A DNA stretch of 64,000 nucleotides from Heterohyrax brucei. Its lineage: Eukaryota > Chordata > Mammalia > Hyracoidea > Procaviidae. This document shows, in pieces, positions 36,311-49,117 of this stretch; the stretch's first letter is position 1; each line of letters begins with the position of its first letter. The notes beneath the pieces were generated by a model. It did no database searches. It had not been told where the DNA came from and was given only the letters and a program-made list of their open reading frames with translations. The translations under genes were made by a program, and so were the position numbers. The stretch lies in the NCBI GenBank assembly GCA_028571685.1, contig CM053142.1, forward strand, positions 128,642,796-128,706,795, in the 5' to 3' direction.

Positions 36311-36610
36311 AGAACTAAAATGATCTTACTCAAAATCTCATTCAAATACCATATAACACAAGACATGAAGAAAGAACAAAGGGAGTGAGAGGGAAGAAAA
36401 GAGGGGGGAAAAAAGGACAGAGAAAGGGAAACAAAGGAAAAAAAATCATTCCTGAACTGTATCCATCAAAGGCTAATTTTACCATCTATCCTGCTGAGGA
36501 CTCCTTAGATCTCATACTTTAAGCCCTTGAGGAAACGTCAAACTTCTCTGAAATATTTTAGGCCAACAAATTAAGAATTCTCCCAAGCAACACTGTTCTA
36601 CATGAATCAT

Positions 36611-36804
36611 GTTGTTGTTCTTGTTAGATGCTGTTTAGTCAACTGGCTCATAGTGACCCAAAGTGACAGAGTAGAACTGCCCCATAAGGTTTCTAGCCTG
36701 ACATTTTTATTGAAGCAGATTATCAGTCCTCATCCCATGGAACCACTGGGTGGGTATGAACCACTAACCTGTTGGTTAACAGCCACTGTACCACCAAGGC
36801 TTCC
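36611..36804 (-). repeat. AfroSINE, long form
   Basis: Minus copy with extra segment TTGAAGCAGATTATCAGTCC. The head complement AACAGCCACTGTACCACCAA is present. Confidence 0.8.
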
Positions 36805-37788
<984 letters not shown>

Positions 37789-38507
37789 TTACTCATTTAG
37801 CATAATGGGGCTCAGCATTATAATCACTTAGCCAAAGTGGTTCTTTCACATGTGTTCTGTCATCCATTCGATTTACATTTCTTTTTAAACATCAAGTGTG
37901 ATGGTCAGAGAGTTAGAGGTACCCCTGGACAGAAAATTGCTATAATATGAAAATCAGTAATGAGAAAATAACTACGTAATTGCAAACAAATGAGTTACCA
38001 AACTTAACTCTTAGGGTACAAAAGCAGTGAAGGCATACTTTCCATTTTTCTAGGCTTTCCCCTGAATTGTCTAAAATTGATTTATTAGTGCTCATGAAAT
38101 AGCATTCACCTCTATTCTCAAAGCCAGGTGAGCAGATAAGCCTGCTGATTTCATCCAATTTATTACTAGTGAACCCAAGCTGAAGAAGAAGTGCTGGTGA
38201 AAAATTTCCCTAGTCTGTAAATTTTCCTACTGATTTATAAGCACATTTGGCAGTCATTAAGTTGATTCAGTCTCACATCCCTGGAAGAGGCAGGCAAATG
38301 CAGTTCTCCTTGCTGTGACCATAGTGACTCAAGGCACAAGGAGAAGATGCTTAAGGAAATTAGCGACATATTGGTGACACATGTAACCTAGGGAAGACTC
38401 CACATTATACCCTCCCTGCCTCAGGATGGGCCATGAAGATGAGAAAACCAAATGGGAGAATTGCAAGTGTAGGATCTGGAACTAATAGAAATGGTTTATT
38501 TCATTTG

Positions 38508-38579
38508 GATAATACATTTCATCTTGATAATATATCTCCTCCAGATAATATATTTCATTTAGAAAATATATTTCTTCTA
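38508..38579 (+). repeat. 18-bp AT-rich minisatellite, four units
   Basis: Four units in register start at 38508, 38526, 38544 and 38562: consensus GATAATATATTTCATCTA. Degenerate, length-shifted copies continue to about 38660. Confidence 0.9.
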
Positions 38580-38939
38580 GATAATTTTACATTGACAGCT
38601 TTCTAGGTACTTTTCATCTAGATAATATATTTCGTATTTCATCTAAATAATTTTCTAGGTATTCTATTTTTATCTTACAATTTTAGATTTTAGTCCTAAG
38701 TTAATTTGATAAGTTGCTCACAAGCTAGTAGCATATTTTTGATATTTCTATCAAATCCAATTTTAATTTAAAAAAGAGGCATATTCTTACTTGTGTAAGA
38801 GAAGTGCGAGAAGGGAAAAAGAAAATTTCCAGGATCTTTGACTATTTGTTATCTTTTTTTACAACACTTAAACACAATTCAGACCAGTGTTTTCATAATT
38901 TCTTACTTTATCTTAAACATCATCTTTTTAAAAGGTGAG

Positions 38940-39165
38940 CTAACACTGTGGGCTTTCAAGGAAAATATACCTGATTTCCTATCCTAGTTCTGCTTAATAG
39001 CTTGCAAGGCTTTTAACCATACTGGGCCTCAGTTTTTTCGTCTCTAAATATGGATAGAAATACCTCATTTAAATGGTGGCTGTAATGATAAAATAATGCC
39101 CGCCAAGCACTCAGCATAGTTCGCAGCACATAGTGAATGCTCAATAAATACTACTTGTTACCGTT
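38940..39165 (+). repeat. MIR SINE
   Basis: GGGCCTCAGTTTTTTCGTCT, GGTGGCTGTAATGATAAAAT, GTGAATGCTCAATAAATACT: near-complete sense MIR. Confidence 0.85.
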
Positions 39166-39672
39166 ACTCTATCCACGCCTGGTCTGAAACATAGCACAAA
39201 GGAGGGATAAGAAGTGTGTTTCTTCTTACACTTCAATAACATCTAATGGCAGGAGTCAGCTTTTGCTGTGAGGAACTAACATGAAGATAAATATTACCTG
39301 AGACCCTCAAGTTGTGAGTTTACCTGGAACTCAACAAGGTACACAATATAAAAGCCGAAGGAGCTGCCCTTTCACTGACTCGTTAGCAGGCAAGAGAAAG
39401 CTCCAGAGACTGACAATACTTCCATCTTACCAAAAGCCACTTCCATTCTGACACATGTCATCATCATCAGAAGGGAATACTAATAACAGCAATAATGATA
39501 AGGATGCTGATTGATAGTAGCAAGAACCAGCCCACCACCACTGTCCTTCCAGGCTGAGTGATGAGCAATTAGAGGGGGTGCCCTTCAGGTACATGCTTTT
39601 TATGAAGGGCCTTTGGTACTGCAAGCCCTCTGCAAGGCAGTCTCCATTGTCTGATAAAACTAAACAGCTCTC

Positions 39673-39874
39673 CAAAAACCAAACCAAATCCGTTCCTACT
39701 GAGTGGGTTCCAACACACAGTGACCCTGTAGGACAGAGAACTGCCCGCACAGCGATGTCAATCTTTACGGAAGCAGACTGCCACACCACCTCCCCCAGAG
39801 TGGCTGATACGTTTAAATTATGGACCTTTTGGTTCACGTCTGAGTGCTTTAACCACAGAACAGCCAGGCGCCTT
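39673..39874 (-). repeat. AfroSINE, long form
   Basis: Minus copy: AAACCAAACCAAATCCGTTC, extra segment ATCTTTACGGAAGCAGACTG then CCACACCACC. CpGs are retained in the extra segment. The 150-codon minus open frame here is SINE-derived. Confidence 0.85.
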
Positions 39875-39887
39875 AGCAACTTTGCAA

Positions 39888-39990
39888 GGTAGGTGTTACT
39901 ATTTACATTTTATATGGCAGTAAACTGAGCTCAGAAATGTTAAGCCAGTTCCAAATGGCCAGCACGTAAGCTAGCAGCACACTTCATTTG
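39888..39990 (-). repeat. MIR fragment
   Basis: AGGTAGGTGTTACTATTTAC, GCAGTAAACTGAGCTCAGAA: reversed MIR core. Confidence 0.65.
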
Positions 39991-40150
39991 TTGTTTCTGA
40001 ATCCACAGCCGAATACTCTTCGCATTCTCACATTCTAACATATTTACTTAATATTTCCCTTTTACGATAAAAGTTCTAGCTCATCAACATCTATGTCAAC
40101 AGTCCCCAGCTTTACTCTATTCAGACAGTGACAAGGAAAGAGGAAATTTA

Positions 40151-40261
<111 letters not shown>

Positions 40262-40745
40262 TCATTGTTGCCACGGAAAAAATTCACTTACTGCACACCA
40301 GCTGAGGAACTGAAGTACTTTTGTTGATGTATTGAGAAAAACATGTTAAGTTTTCCTTCTGGCATACAATAACTTTAAAGGTCTGATGCACTGCATACAG
40401 AGCATGTTTTTGAAGTCGCTATTTCTTCACCTCTCAATAAATATGTTGCAATAAATATCGGCCAGTTAAAACAGCCTCTTGTTACAAACCAAGCACAGGT
40501 GTGTACACCTGGGGACAATCAACCTGGACTATCAATCATGTGAGTTCTACAACCTAGCATAAAGGAAACAAATGAAAAACACAAGTGCTGAAAGAAGGAA
40601 AGAGAAAAAGGAAAAAACCCAAGTGGCTGAAGTGGCACCCACTTTTGGGCAGCTTTGGAGGATTGTGTCAAGCCAGTTACAATGCTTCAGGAAGAGTTAA
40701 TTTTATACAGGGAAAATTCCACCACAAAAACTTTGAGGACACAGA

Positions 40746-40809
40746 AATGTCAAGGTGGAAGGTAATCTGTTGCAAATTCTCATGTTAAACCAGGATCCGT
40801 TTCTGTACA
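40746..40809 (+). repeat. Local duplication copy A
   Basis: ATGTCAAGGTGGAAGGTAAT to TTTCTGTACA recurs at 41003-41066, 257 bp away, with about 80-85% identity by eye. Confidence 0.75.
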
Positions 40810-41002
40810 ATTTCCTTAACCTATGCTGCCCAGCTACTGCTTGAGTCACTAGAGCTGGCTTACGTACTGCATTTGAGGCAATCCCTTCACAATGGGACAT
40901 GTGTGAGTGTTAGAAACTTCTAATATTCAACTGACAGCTATCTGCCTGAAATTTTCATCCACTGGTTCTAGTTCCATTATCTAGAACAATATATATACAT
41001 AT

Positions 41003-41060
41003 ATGTCAAGGTGAATGGTAATCTATTGTAAATTCTCATCTTAACCCGGGGCCCTCTTCT

Positions 41061-41066
<6 letters not shown>
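41003..41066 (+). repeat. Local duplication copy B
   Basis: Second copy. A (CA)n run has expanded directly from its final GTACA. Confidence 0.75.

Positions 41067-41094
<28 letters not shown>
41064..41094. repeat. (CA)n microsatellite
   Basis: About 15 uninterrupted CA units, a likely polymorphic site. Confidence 0.95.
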
Positions 41095-41097
<3 letters not shown>

Positions 41098-41462
41098 TAT
41101 ATATACTACATATGCTCTTTTCCAAAGATGTCTTTCTGAAAGTTGGAAAAAGTAAGCCTGTGCCTGCTCAATCTCGCCATCTTCAGGTTGAACAATCCCA
41201 GCCATTCTGGCTGCCCAGCGCGGGGGACTCACTTTGCCAGTACCTAATAAATATAAATACTAATATCAAGCTTACTTCCTTAAAGTTTACCTGGAAGAAC
41301 AGACTGACACAGGCAGTCTTGGCACAGGCAGAGTGGTCAGTCTAAAGAATTCAGCAAATGCAAACAGAAGACATTGAAGACAAATGCTTCTCTTTATGCT
41401 CACTTCTATTACAAGTAATTTATTCAGTCCAGCTGATTGGTAAAAACTCCATTTCACTATTA

Positions 41463-41810
41463 CTTTTTTTTTAAAATTGTGTATTAGGTGAAACCTGACA
41501 GAGCAATTAATTTCCAGTGGGATAGTTTGCCCATGTGTGCCCTGAGATTGGTTTCATTCCCCTCAGTGTGTCAGCACTCTTCCTGCTTCTGCCCTGGCCT
41601 CCCCCTTTCCTTTGGCTGTGACTGTCTAGCCCTTCCTGCCTTCTCAGCTTTGCTTTTAGGCAAATGTGGCCCTTCCACTCTTGTAAAACTGATTGTTTTC
41701 AGGGGGAGTATTCCTGTTGGATTTCACTGTTGGTTCTATGGGCCTAAGATTTGGCTGGAAGCTGGTCTCTAGGAACAGCTTCAATTCCAATCCATTTCAG
41801 TATTCTTTCA
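41463..41810 (-). mobile_element. L1 3' UTR, 5'-truncated
   Basis: A poly(T) head at 41464 (antisense poly(A)), then TGTGTATTAGGTGAAACCTG, TGTGTCAGCACTCTTCC, TTCTCAGCTTTGCTTTTAGG and AAGATTTGGCTGGAAGCTGG. This matches, as I recall it, the common elephant-type L1 3' UTR in reverse. Confidence 0.65.
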
Positions 41811-42204
41811 CTTAATTTAGTAACTTAACAAATTCCTCTTCATCTAAATTTGGAAATCCCCCATTGTTTTAGCCACATGGGTATAAATGCTGCTAAAGAA
41901 CTTCTCTTTTTCAAGGCAATCACAAAAGATTGGGTGTGCTTTCTCCTAGAGGAATGTTGATTATGCAAAAGACGGAGGCTGAAGAGTCCAGGTGAACTTT
42001 CTGTAATTGAGATTTGCAGTTAAATTCAAATACATAACAACAAATGTTAGATAAAGTCTAAGATGGTTGTAAAGTTTTTGACACGTGGCATATGGCTATT
42101 ATTTAAAACAATGAATCAAGGTAAATTTATGACTAATTAGATCTTAGGAGTTCGAAGCTGCAAAGGAAAACAGATTAACCGGAGAGAGAACAAGGGTATT
42201 CTTG

Positions 42205-42300
42205 ATGCTGGCTGCACATTAGCATCCCCTGGGATGCTTTGTGAAACTATCAGTGCCAGCACTACAATGCAGACCACATGTAACTAACTGGCAGTATATG
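42205..42300 (+). repeat. MER5-like fragment
   Basis: GGCTGCACATTAGCATCCCC then GGGATGCTTTGTGAAACTAT resembles the MER5A left part. Confidence 0.5.
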
Positions 42301-43088
42301 CTAAGTGAGCAGACTCACCTAAAAATGTGTAGTTGGGGTGCTCATTACAGACATTTTTGTTGCTCACAGTGGCAGAGTGATTTTCCTATTCGCTCAAACC
42401 ATCTCCCTTAGCTTGGTGGTGAGGGAATTAGCTGAAATCAGACTTCTACTGGTTTAGGTCAGAATAACATTTTTCATTCTATGGGTCTGATGCTCTACTG
42501 TTTGGAGACTCTAGGTTTAGAATCTTTGCTTTAGAGCACTGGAAATGTAATCCACTTAAAGGACTATTTTAAGGTTTAAGGTTCCATTCTAAATGGTTGA
42601 TGAGAAATTTTCCAGTACTAAATGAATATGTGCCATCCACAATGACTTCCCCTTTTTGCTTATTGACCTGGTGTTCTCCACTGACTTAAGTTTATCTTAA
42701 ATATCCTCTACACCATGAGGTCTTATCTGTCCTAACACCCATTTCTGTAATTACCTAAATGGTTCTAAAGGGAGAAGAGGTGGCTGCTTTTTGAGCAGCA
42801 AAGACTCTGCAGATGGCCGTCAAATTGATCTGAAAACGTAAGCTCTTTATTTGGTTCTCACTGTGAAATTATACAAAATTCCACACATTTTTATTTTTGT
42901 GTACAACCAATGTACGAAGGTAGTTATTAAGGCCTACAAACTCCTAAACTAAATTTAGGTCATTTTTGCTAAGAAGACTGATGTTTAGATAAAACTACAC
43001 AACGTTCAATTATTTATTCATTTATTAAGTGCCTAAAATACACCAGCAGTATTCTAGACCTGTATTTTACAACTACTACATTATAAAA

Positions 43089-43090
<2 letters not shown>

Positions 43091-43129
<39 letters not shown>
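43091..43129. repeat. (CA)n microsatellite
   Basis: About 19 uninterrupted CA units. Confidence 0.95.
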
Positions 43130-43131
<2 letters not shown>

Positions 43132-43599
43132 GATATCTGAAATTCTTGCAAATTATAGGAAGGACTTTTGCTAACATTATATCTATGTCTTGAAGTTGTG
43201 GATTTCATATGCCTATATTTTTATTTCTTAGTAGTAAATTATTATTGGTTTAGCTCTCATTAGTGACTTTGTTACCGACTAACCCTACAGTAACTAGTTA
43301 TGAATATTTGCATCAGCAACAGTTTTTACTACAGCTTTTCAAGAATAGGGTGTATGCATGTGATTCAAGAGCCTCTTTTTCACACCAACATTGTAAAATA
43401 GACTTGTATATCACCTGAATCCAAAATGATTTTGTACAATGACTTTTCATATATTTGTCTATCTTTTACAAAAATATTTAAAGATAGGAAAGATGAATGT
43501 GACCTTGGGACCTCTTGCTTTACATAAAAATAGGTCTTGGTTGGAAAAATGTGATTAACTACTATTCTAAACCACTCAGTAGTTTGTTATCTGTACCAC

Positions 43600-43760
43600 T
43601 CACTTGGTACTTTTTCAACTTATGTCCTAAATTCACTGGACTGTGATTCCCTGCAGATGAGATTCTTTTCTTATGACTCCACAGTACTTTGTCCTGTGCT
43701 GACATGTTGTCATGGGCTTAAAAATATTTGATTGATTGATTTGTTAAGTGACTGATATAC
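43600..43760 (+). repeat. L2 LINE 3'-end fragment
   Basis: ACTGTGATTCCCTGCAGATG, TTGTCCTGTGCTGACATG and TTGATTGATTTGTTAAGTGA fit the L2 end. Confidence 0.5.
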
Positions 43761-43860
43761 AATGGAACTGAATGCTTACAGCTCAGTCACTTAAAGACAA
43801 GTCTACATGAACATATTGCTTTTATTCTTTAATGCATATCTATTTATTAGAACGCTTACC

Positions 43861-43908
43861 AACCAAAACCCAGTGCTGTCAAGTTGATTCCAGCTCATAG
43901 TGACCTAG
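43861..43908 (-). repeat. AfroSINE 3' fragment
   Basis: AACCAAAACCCAGTGCTGTC then AAGTTGATTCCAGCTCATAG is only the last ~48 bp of a minus copy. Confidence 0.8.
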
Positions 43909-44633
43909 GTAACACTAATTCATGGATTAATAATTTTGATAGAATTTTGATTCTGGGGAAGCACAAAATGTTATAGGTAACAACAGCAACAAAATCAAGA
44001 AATGTGAAATACCTCATGTTTATGTAGTTAACTACTGAACCCCAACATCACAGGAGGAATTACAAGTTGTTAATGTAGGCATAGTCTTTAAGGGCTGAAA
44101 TTGCTAGTAACAAAGGTAAAATATTACAAGCCAGAATTATAGTTCTGAATTAGTGGTTTTATAGACAAGCTTGACCTGCATGAAATCTTTATTATCAATG
44201 TCATCTCATAAGAAGACAAGTTGAGCTCAAATTTAAATAAAACCACTGTACATCTGATGTACTTAGGTGCCCAAACCATTACATTATCTTTAATCCATTT
44301 TTGTAGAGTTACGGTAACAAAATGCATTTCTGGAGAAAGTAATTTAAGCCAAGTTTCTCAATCCTAGTGTATTAAACAAAATCAAGCCATAAGCAACATT
44401 TTTGATTCACAATGTAGGAAAGCATAAAAAGGAAAGTAAAAGACGTTGAAAATGTAAAAAGTCAGTAAAACGGCTGTGAATTGACAAGGGTTACAAATAG
44501 TGGCTTTTACTTTGTATTAATGAATCAAAACTGAAGTGAGACCATCTGGACTCCACTGTTATTTCCATTCATTATTTTATTTATTTTATAGAAAAACGGG
44601 TCCAAATATTATAACGTGACTTTACGCATTCAC

Positions 44634-44778
44634 ATGGTAGTTAAGTGCTATGGCTGCTAACCAAAACCATCGGCAGTTTGAATCCACCAGGCACTCCCTG
44701 GAAACTCTATGCAGCAGTTCTACTCTATCCTATAGGGTCGCTATGAGTAAGAGAATTGATTCGACAGCAGTGAGTTTA
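44634..44778 (+). repeat. AfroSINE close to a GRIP1 exon
   Basis: Plus copy (antisense to the gene) ending about 112 bp from the PDZ2 exon at 44891, on its 5' splice-site side. TGGTAGTTAAGTG head, GGGTCGCTATGAGTAAGAG tail. The 153-codon plus frame over it is a shadow of SINE and exon. Confidence 0.9.
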
Positions 44779-44890
44779 CACATTCGGAACAGCGGCTTTT
44801 TTGGTGATGACTTTCTAGTTCACTCCAAATATTTCACCGATAAATTCTCCAAGAATATCCTACATTTCACATTTTTTAACAGCCACTTAC

Positions 44891-44974
44891 CTCGTATTAC
44901 AAACCCAAAGGTATTGCCTTCTTTATGTAATGTGACCTCCACGGTTCGGAAAATGATACCTGATCCTTGTACAG
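44891..44974 (-). CDS. GRIP1: GRIP1 exon, start of PDZ2
   Basis: 84-nt exon. The acceptor is TTTCCTGTGTCCAG before 44974 and the donor is GTAAGT after 44891. It completes a split Ser codon, reads [17 protein letters not shown], then the carboxylate-binding loop region [10 protein letters not shown], and ends with the first base of a Gly codon. FGFV stands at the GLGF position. It is flanked by phase-1 introns on both sides, so loss of this exon alone would keep the frame but remove betaA-betaB of PDZ2. The residues GSGII differ slightly from the GSSVI I recall for human GRIP1. Confidence 0.96.
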
Positions 44975-45431
44975 CTGGACACAGGAAAGAGAAAAGGAGC
45001 TTTAAGTATTTAGTTATAATAATACATTTCAACGCTTTGATGTGGTGCAAAATATTCCTATTGCAAATAATTCTTGTTTTAAATTATAAAAAAGCAATAA
45101 CTTTCTGTTAAAGAAAATCTTAGGAAAAAATCATTGTAATGATATGTAAGTACCAGAACACAGTCATCTACGTACATGTAGCATATAGGGATCCAAGTAA
45201 AACAAAAATCATAGCTACTTCCTTTCCTCCTCTGTGGCCAATTTCTGGGATATTTATATCCTTTATACTCTACATAATAAGAGGGACAATCTTATATGAT
45301 GAACAGAATGCTTTTCTTTTGTAAAATGCAAAACAATATGATTCTTGGAGAACTTACTACTTCATATATTTATTTTTGAAACCAAGACAGGAAAAGCATA
45401 TTCCCCTTCGATTGCCACTCATAGACTAAAT

Positions 45432-45630
45432 GAAAACTAGTTGTGTTGAGTGGATTCTGATTGATGACATCGCCATGCATTGTAGAGTAGAATTTTATTC
45501 TATGGTTTTCAGGGCTGTGATCTTTAGAAGCAGATAACCAGGCCTTTCTTCTGAGGCTCCTCTGAGTGGGTTTGGACTGCTAACCTTTAGGTTACCAGTA
45601 GAGCACTTTATGATTTGTATCACGCAGGAA
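45432..45630 (-). repeat. AfroSINE, long form
   Basis: Minus copy with extra segment GGGCTGTGATCTTTAGAAGC then AGGCCTTTCTTCTGAGG, the same subtype as 431-637. Confidence 0.75.
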
Positions 45631-46465
45631 CTACAATCACTAGATTAGGATGACCAAATAGATGTTTTGCCCTGACAAATAGCTATTAAAGGCATTAATA
45701 ATCCAAATAAAACTTGGAAGACAAAAGAAATTCCAAGTCCTTTCAAGAATATTACAATTGATTTCATTTGATACCGTCATAGTTATGCTGTGTTTGCCTG
45801 ATGATTACTCTCATTTTACAAAATGAAACTGCATTGCCAAGTTACATTTTCTAATTACATTATACATATGTATGAGGGTAGAAGTTTTATCAAGGTTTAA
45901 ATTGCTTAAATACTCTGAAAGACTACTTTTAAGAAACTCGTGAGTGGTTCTGGTTGTATACTACACTATTGCTTCCTTTTTAAAAAGTAAAATTTGTATA
46001 GACTAGTATTTTACCATTATGGATACAAATAGGTTTTTATTCACAGAAACAGGAAAACTTGTTAACTGTACAAGTTGACGCTTTCAGGTCTTTGTTTTGA
46101 ATACGTACATGATATCTAGTTATCCAAGTCTGTGTTCATTATCAAGAATATATTTTTATATTAATATATGAAATGCTCAGGTTTTATTACACGAGACTAT
46201 CAAAAAGAAATATCAAGACAATTTAAAGGCACATTTTAAAACAATTTTTTTTTTGCCGTCTAGCAAATGGTCTTAATTAAGCATTAATTACAATCATTTT
46301 TAGTTATCAGTAATTCCAAACACTCAAAGGACTGGACATGATTATGAAAAGAACATACTTAAATTCAGAAAATTGCATATTACCCAACTGGGATATAAAA
46401 TGCAATAAAAACTTGGATCTGCTGAAAACAACATAAACCTACAGCTGAACAAATGTTTTGGTGCA

Positions 46466-46705
46466 TTGCTGATTTAATTAAATGTCATAGTCTTGCCATT
46501 GAGGGAATTTCTGTGTATTCTAATCAACTAGGAACAGTATACACAAATAGCTGAAAGGGCTGAGGTACAGTTTTAATTAAATGAAAAAAAAAATGAGTTC
46601 AAACCACATGTTTTCTTATTTCTAAGTCCCACTAGCCACTTGAAGAAATTGATTAGGAACATTATCTTTTTGTGTCTTGGTAAGGGAGGAAAAGAGAGGA
46701 CATGG
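46466..46705 (+). repeat. Old local duplication copy A
   Basis: TTGCTGATTTAATTAAATG, ATTCTAATCAACTAGGAACA, TTAATTAAATGAAAAAAAAA and AAGGGAGGAAAAGAGAGGAC are matched in order at 47776-47985, with roughly 70% identity by eye. Confidence 0.65.
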
Positions 46706-46707
46706 AA

Positions 46708-46770
46708 GAAACAAATAATGAGCATCTACTATGTGCCAGGAACTTTCCAAACTTTAATTCATTTAATCAT
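46708..46770 (-). repeat. MIR fragment
   Basis: TGAGCATCTACTATGTGCCA then GGAACTTTCC: reversed MIR 3' end. Confidence 0.7.
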
Positions 46771-47329
46771 TAAATCAAATTTCAATTATATGTGACCAAA
46801 TTCTATTTCTGGGCCACCTGTCTTTGCTGGAAGAGTGTCTACCCAGAAATGCAAAGTACTATAATTTTAAATTTTCTTGAGCTAATCTTCTTGACTACAA
46901 AATGTTAAAATTGCGTCTCAAGTCAATATAAAGAATTATTGGATTACCTACAGCTTTAGCTTACTCACACCATTGCCCTCCAAGATAAATGTGAATGCTG
47001 ACTACATTTTTAATATAATTAATGAAACAGATTTGGCTTTTCTAACTTTTACTTGCATGACTGGCTCTTGATAGGTATATTTTCACACTCAACACCTCAC
47101 ATCCTTTATTGCCATGTAAATTTTATTCATTACTCACATATGTCTATATGCATCCAAAGGTGGCTAAATTAAGAGGCTAACCCAGAGAACCAAAGCAGGC
47201 ACACAGCAAAGTAGAAACCGGTTTCACAGTTCAGAAGGGCTTCTCCCTGATATTTCAGTTGTTCTGTCATTCCTGTTTTTATATGTGAATATGCATATAC
47301 CTATGTAGTTATTTTACTATGATAGGTTA

Positions 47330-47735
47330 GTTTTCCAAATTGCATATTCCTTCTTTGACCCTTATTCCCCAGGAGAACATGTTTTGTGTATTTGTCAATC
47401 TCATTATGTGGGGTTTGGAGATGGGACTCCATTTTGGCCAATGGGTTGTTAAGAAATGTAAGCAAAGGCTGGAGATGTGTTCGTGTGGTTGGGCTTGTCC
47501 TCCTTTTCCTCTGCCATTGGCATGAGAAGAGCTGCTCCTTCAGACTGGATCCTAGAACGAACCACCTGGAGGAGACCTGAGCTAAAAAGAACCCACAGAC
47601 TGAAGAAGAGCGGCCGTCAAGTGAGCTCACCCCGGACTAGCCAACACAGATGCATGTGAGTGAGAAGGTATGAGTGTTGTTTTAACCCACTGAGTCTGGG
47701 AGTTCGTTGCTTTGCAGAAATAGCTGCTGATACAT
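47330..47735 (+). repeat. Ancient interspersed repeat, unassigned
   Basis: Ends TTTTAACCCACTGAGTCTGG then TTGCTTTGCAGAAATAGCTG, like old elements with a 'ttaagccactgagt' tail. Overlapping open frames on both strands here look like chance. Confidence 0.4.
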
Positions 47736-47775
47736 TTACTAAAATGTTGATTATATCAGGTCACTAGCAGGTACA

Positions 47776-47985
47776 CTGCTGATTTAGTCAAACATTATAC
47801 TCCTCCTGTCTGGGAGTTGTGATATATTCTAATCAACCAGGAACAATGCATACGAATAGTTGAAAGTGTTGAGGCACGGCTGTAATTAAATGATCAACAA
47901 ATGAGATCTACTTGAAACTTGATTAAGTGCATGATTTTTTTCTTCTCATGATAAAGGAGGAAATGAAGGGGACGTGTGGATATTC
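47776..47985 (+). repeat. Old local duplication copy B
   Basis: Second copy of 46466-46705: CTGCTGATTTAGTCAAAC, ATTCTAATCAACCAGGAACA, TGTAATTAAATGA, AAAGGAGGAAATGAAGGGGA. Confidence 0.65.
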
Positions 47986-48121
47986 CTATTCTACCATCAA
48001 AAAGGGAAAGAAAGAGAAGAAAATCTAAGAAATCAGCAGCTCCATATTACCAAGAGAATAAAATCCAAGGTCCTTGGTAGACTATTTATTCAAAATAAAT
48101 AACTTACAACTCCAGCCCTAA

Positions 48122-48168
48122 GCACTCTCTCTGTCTCTCTCTCTCACATATACACACCCACACACACT
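48122..48168. repeat. (CT)n/(CA)n simple repeat
   Basis: CTCTCTCTGTCTCTCTCTCT followed by CACATATACACACCCACAC. Confidence 0.9.
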
Positions 48169-48200
48169 ACCGGAACATTTATTATACAACCAAGCATTAA

Positions 48201-48354
48201 AGGAGCCCTGGTGGTGCCCTGGTTAAGAGCTCAGGCTGTCAACCAAAACACTGGCAGGTGAAATCTACTAGATACTCTTTGGAAATACTATGGGGTGGCT
48301 GCACCATTCTAAAGGGTCACTGTGAGTTGGAATCAACTCGACGGCACTAAGTTT
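48201..48354 (+). repeat. AfroSINE
   Basis: Full-length plus copy: GGAGCCCTGGTGGTGCCCTG, TGTGAGTTGGAATCAACTCG then ACGGCA. Comparatively close to consensus. Confidence 0.9.
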
Positions 48355-48639
48355 GAGCATGAAAATCCTTAATATGTACCAGATGCCCTCTTGGATTTAG
48401 CTGGTGGTTCTTTTGAAGAATCTATGCCTAGTCTGTGCCATGTAACTTCTCAGTGACTCATCTGGCTAGTCTGGGTGATATTCTATCTTTTAGACTTGAC
48501 ACTCTAGTTAAGGTTTCTCTTGTGTTTTAATGGGTAGCCACATTTGCCACAGGCTAACTTCTGAAGGTGGTAGGCCCTAGAGTCACACTGGTGGTACTAT
48601 ATATGTATTTTACTTTGAGACTTTCCAAACAATGACATT

Positions 48640-49082
48640 CCCTTCAACATCTTGCTTCTTCAGGTGAGACCTTAAACTCTCCTCTCAGCTTAGATATACT
48701 TCATACTCAATACACAGGCCTCTTTGTATAATTCTGTCTCCTAGGAGTGGGACAAATATGCCCTACCTTCTTGAGCCTGCTGGAGTATTTTCTCTTTCTT
48801 GCATGTCCTCTGTCTCTGTTTCAAACCGTCAAAAAGCTAGTCAGCTGTGACAGCCTCCTTGATACACAAGTTCAAATTAAGTGCCCAACTATTGGAGTTA
48901 CTTTTGATTTTGCTGTTATAGAATTTTTTTTTTTTTTTGCTTGGATTGCTAGTTAGGTGTTTGTATTTTTCCTGCTAATTAGAATGTAATCTCCTTGAGG
49001 GTAGGAGCTTGCCAGTATTCTCTGTTTCCACTGTACCTGGCATAATGCTTGAATATAGCCAAAGACAATAAATATTTGCTAA
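48640..49082 (+). repeat. L2 LINE 3' end
   Basis: TTAGAATGTAATCTCCTTGA then GGGTAGGAGCTTGCCAG, CCACTGTACCTGGCATAATG and AATAAATATTTGCT: typical L2 3' end. Confidence 0.75.
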
Positions 49083-49117
49083 TAACAGCACAATAATGCT
49101 TACTGTTATAAAAACTA

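Noticed and set aside
39427-39879. 150-codon minus-strand open frame
   Set aside because: Mostly long-form AfroSINE read through; no protein family recognised.
44650-45111. 153-codon plus-strand open frame
   Set aside because: Runs through an AfroSINE and then antisense across the GRIP1 PDZ2 exon; a shadow frame.
47301-47659. Cluster of open frames on both strands
   Set aside because: Coincides with an ancient interspersed repeat; no conserved product.
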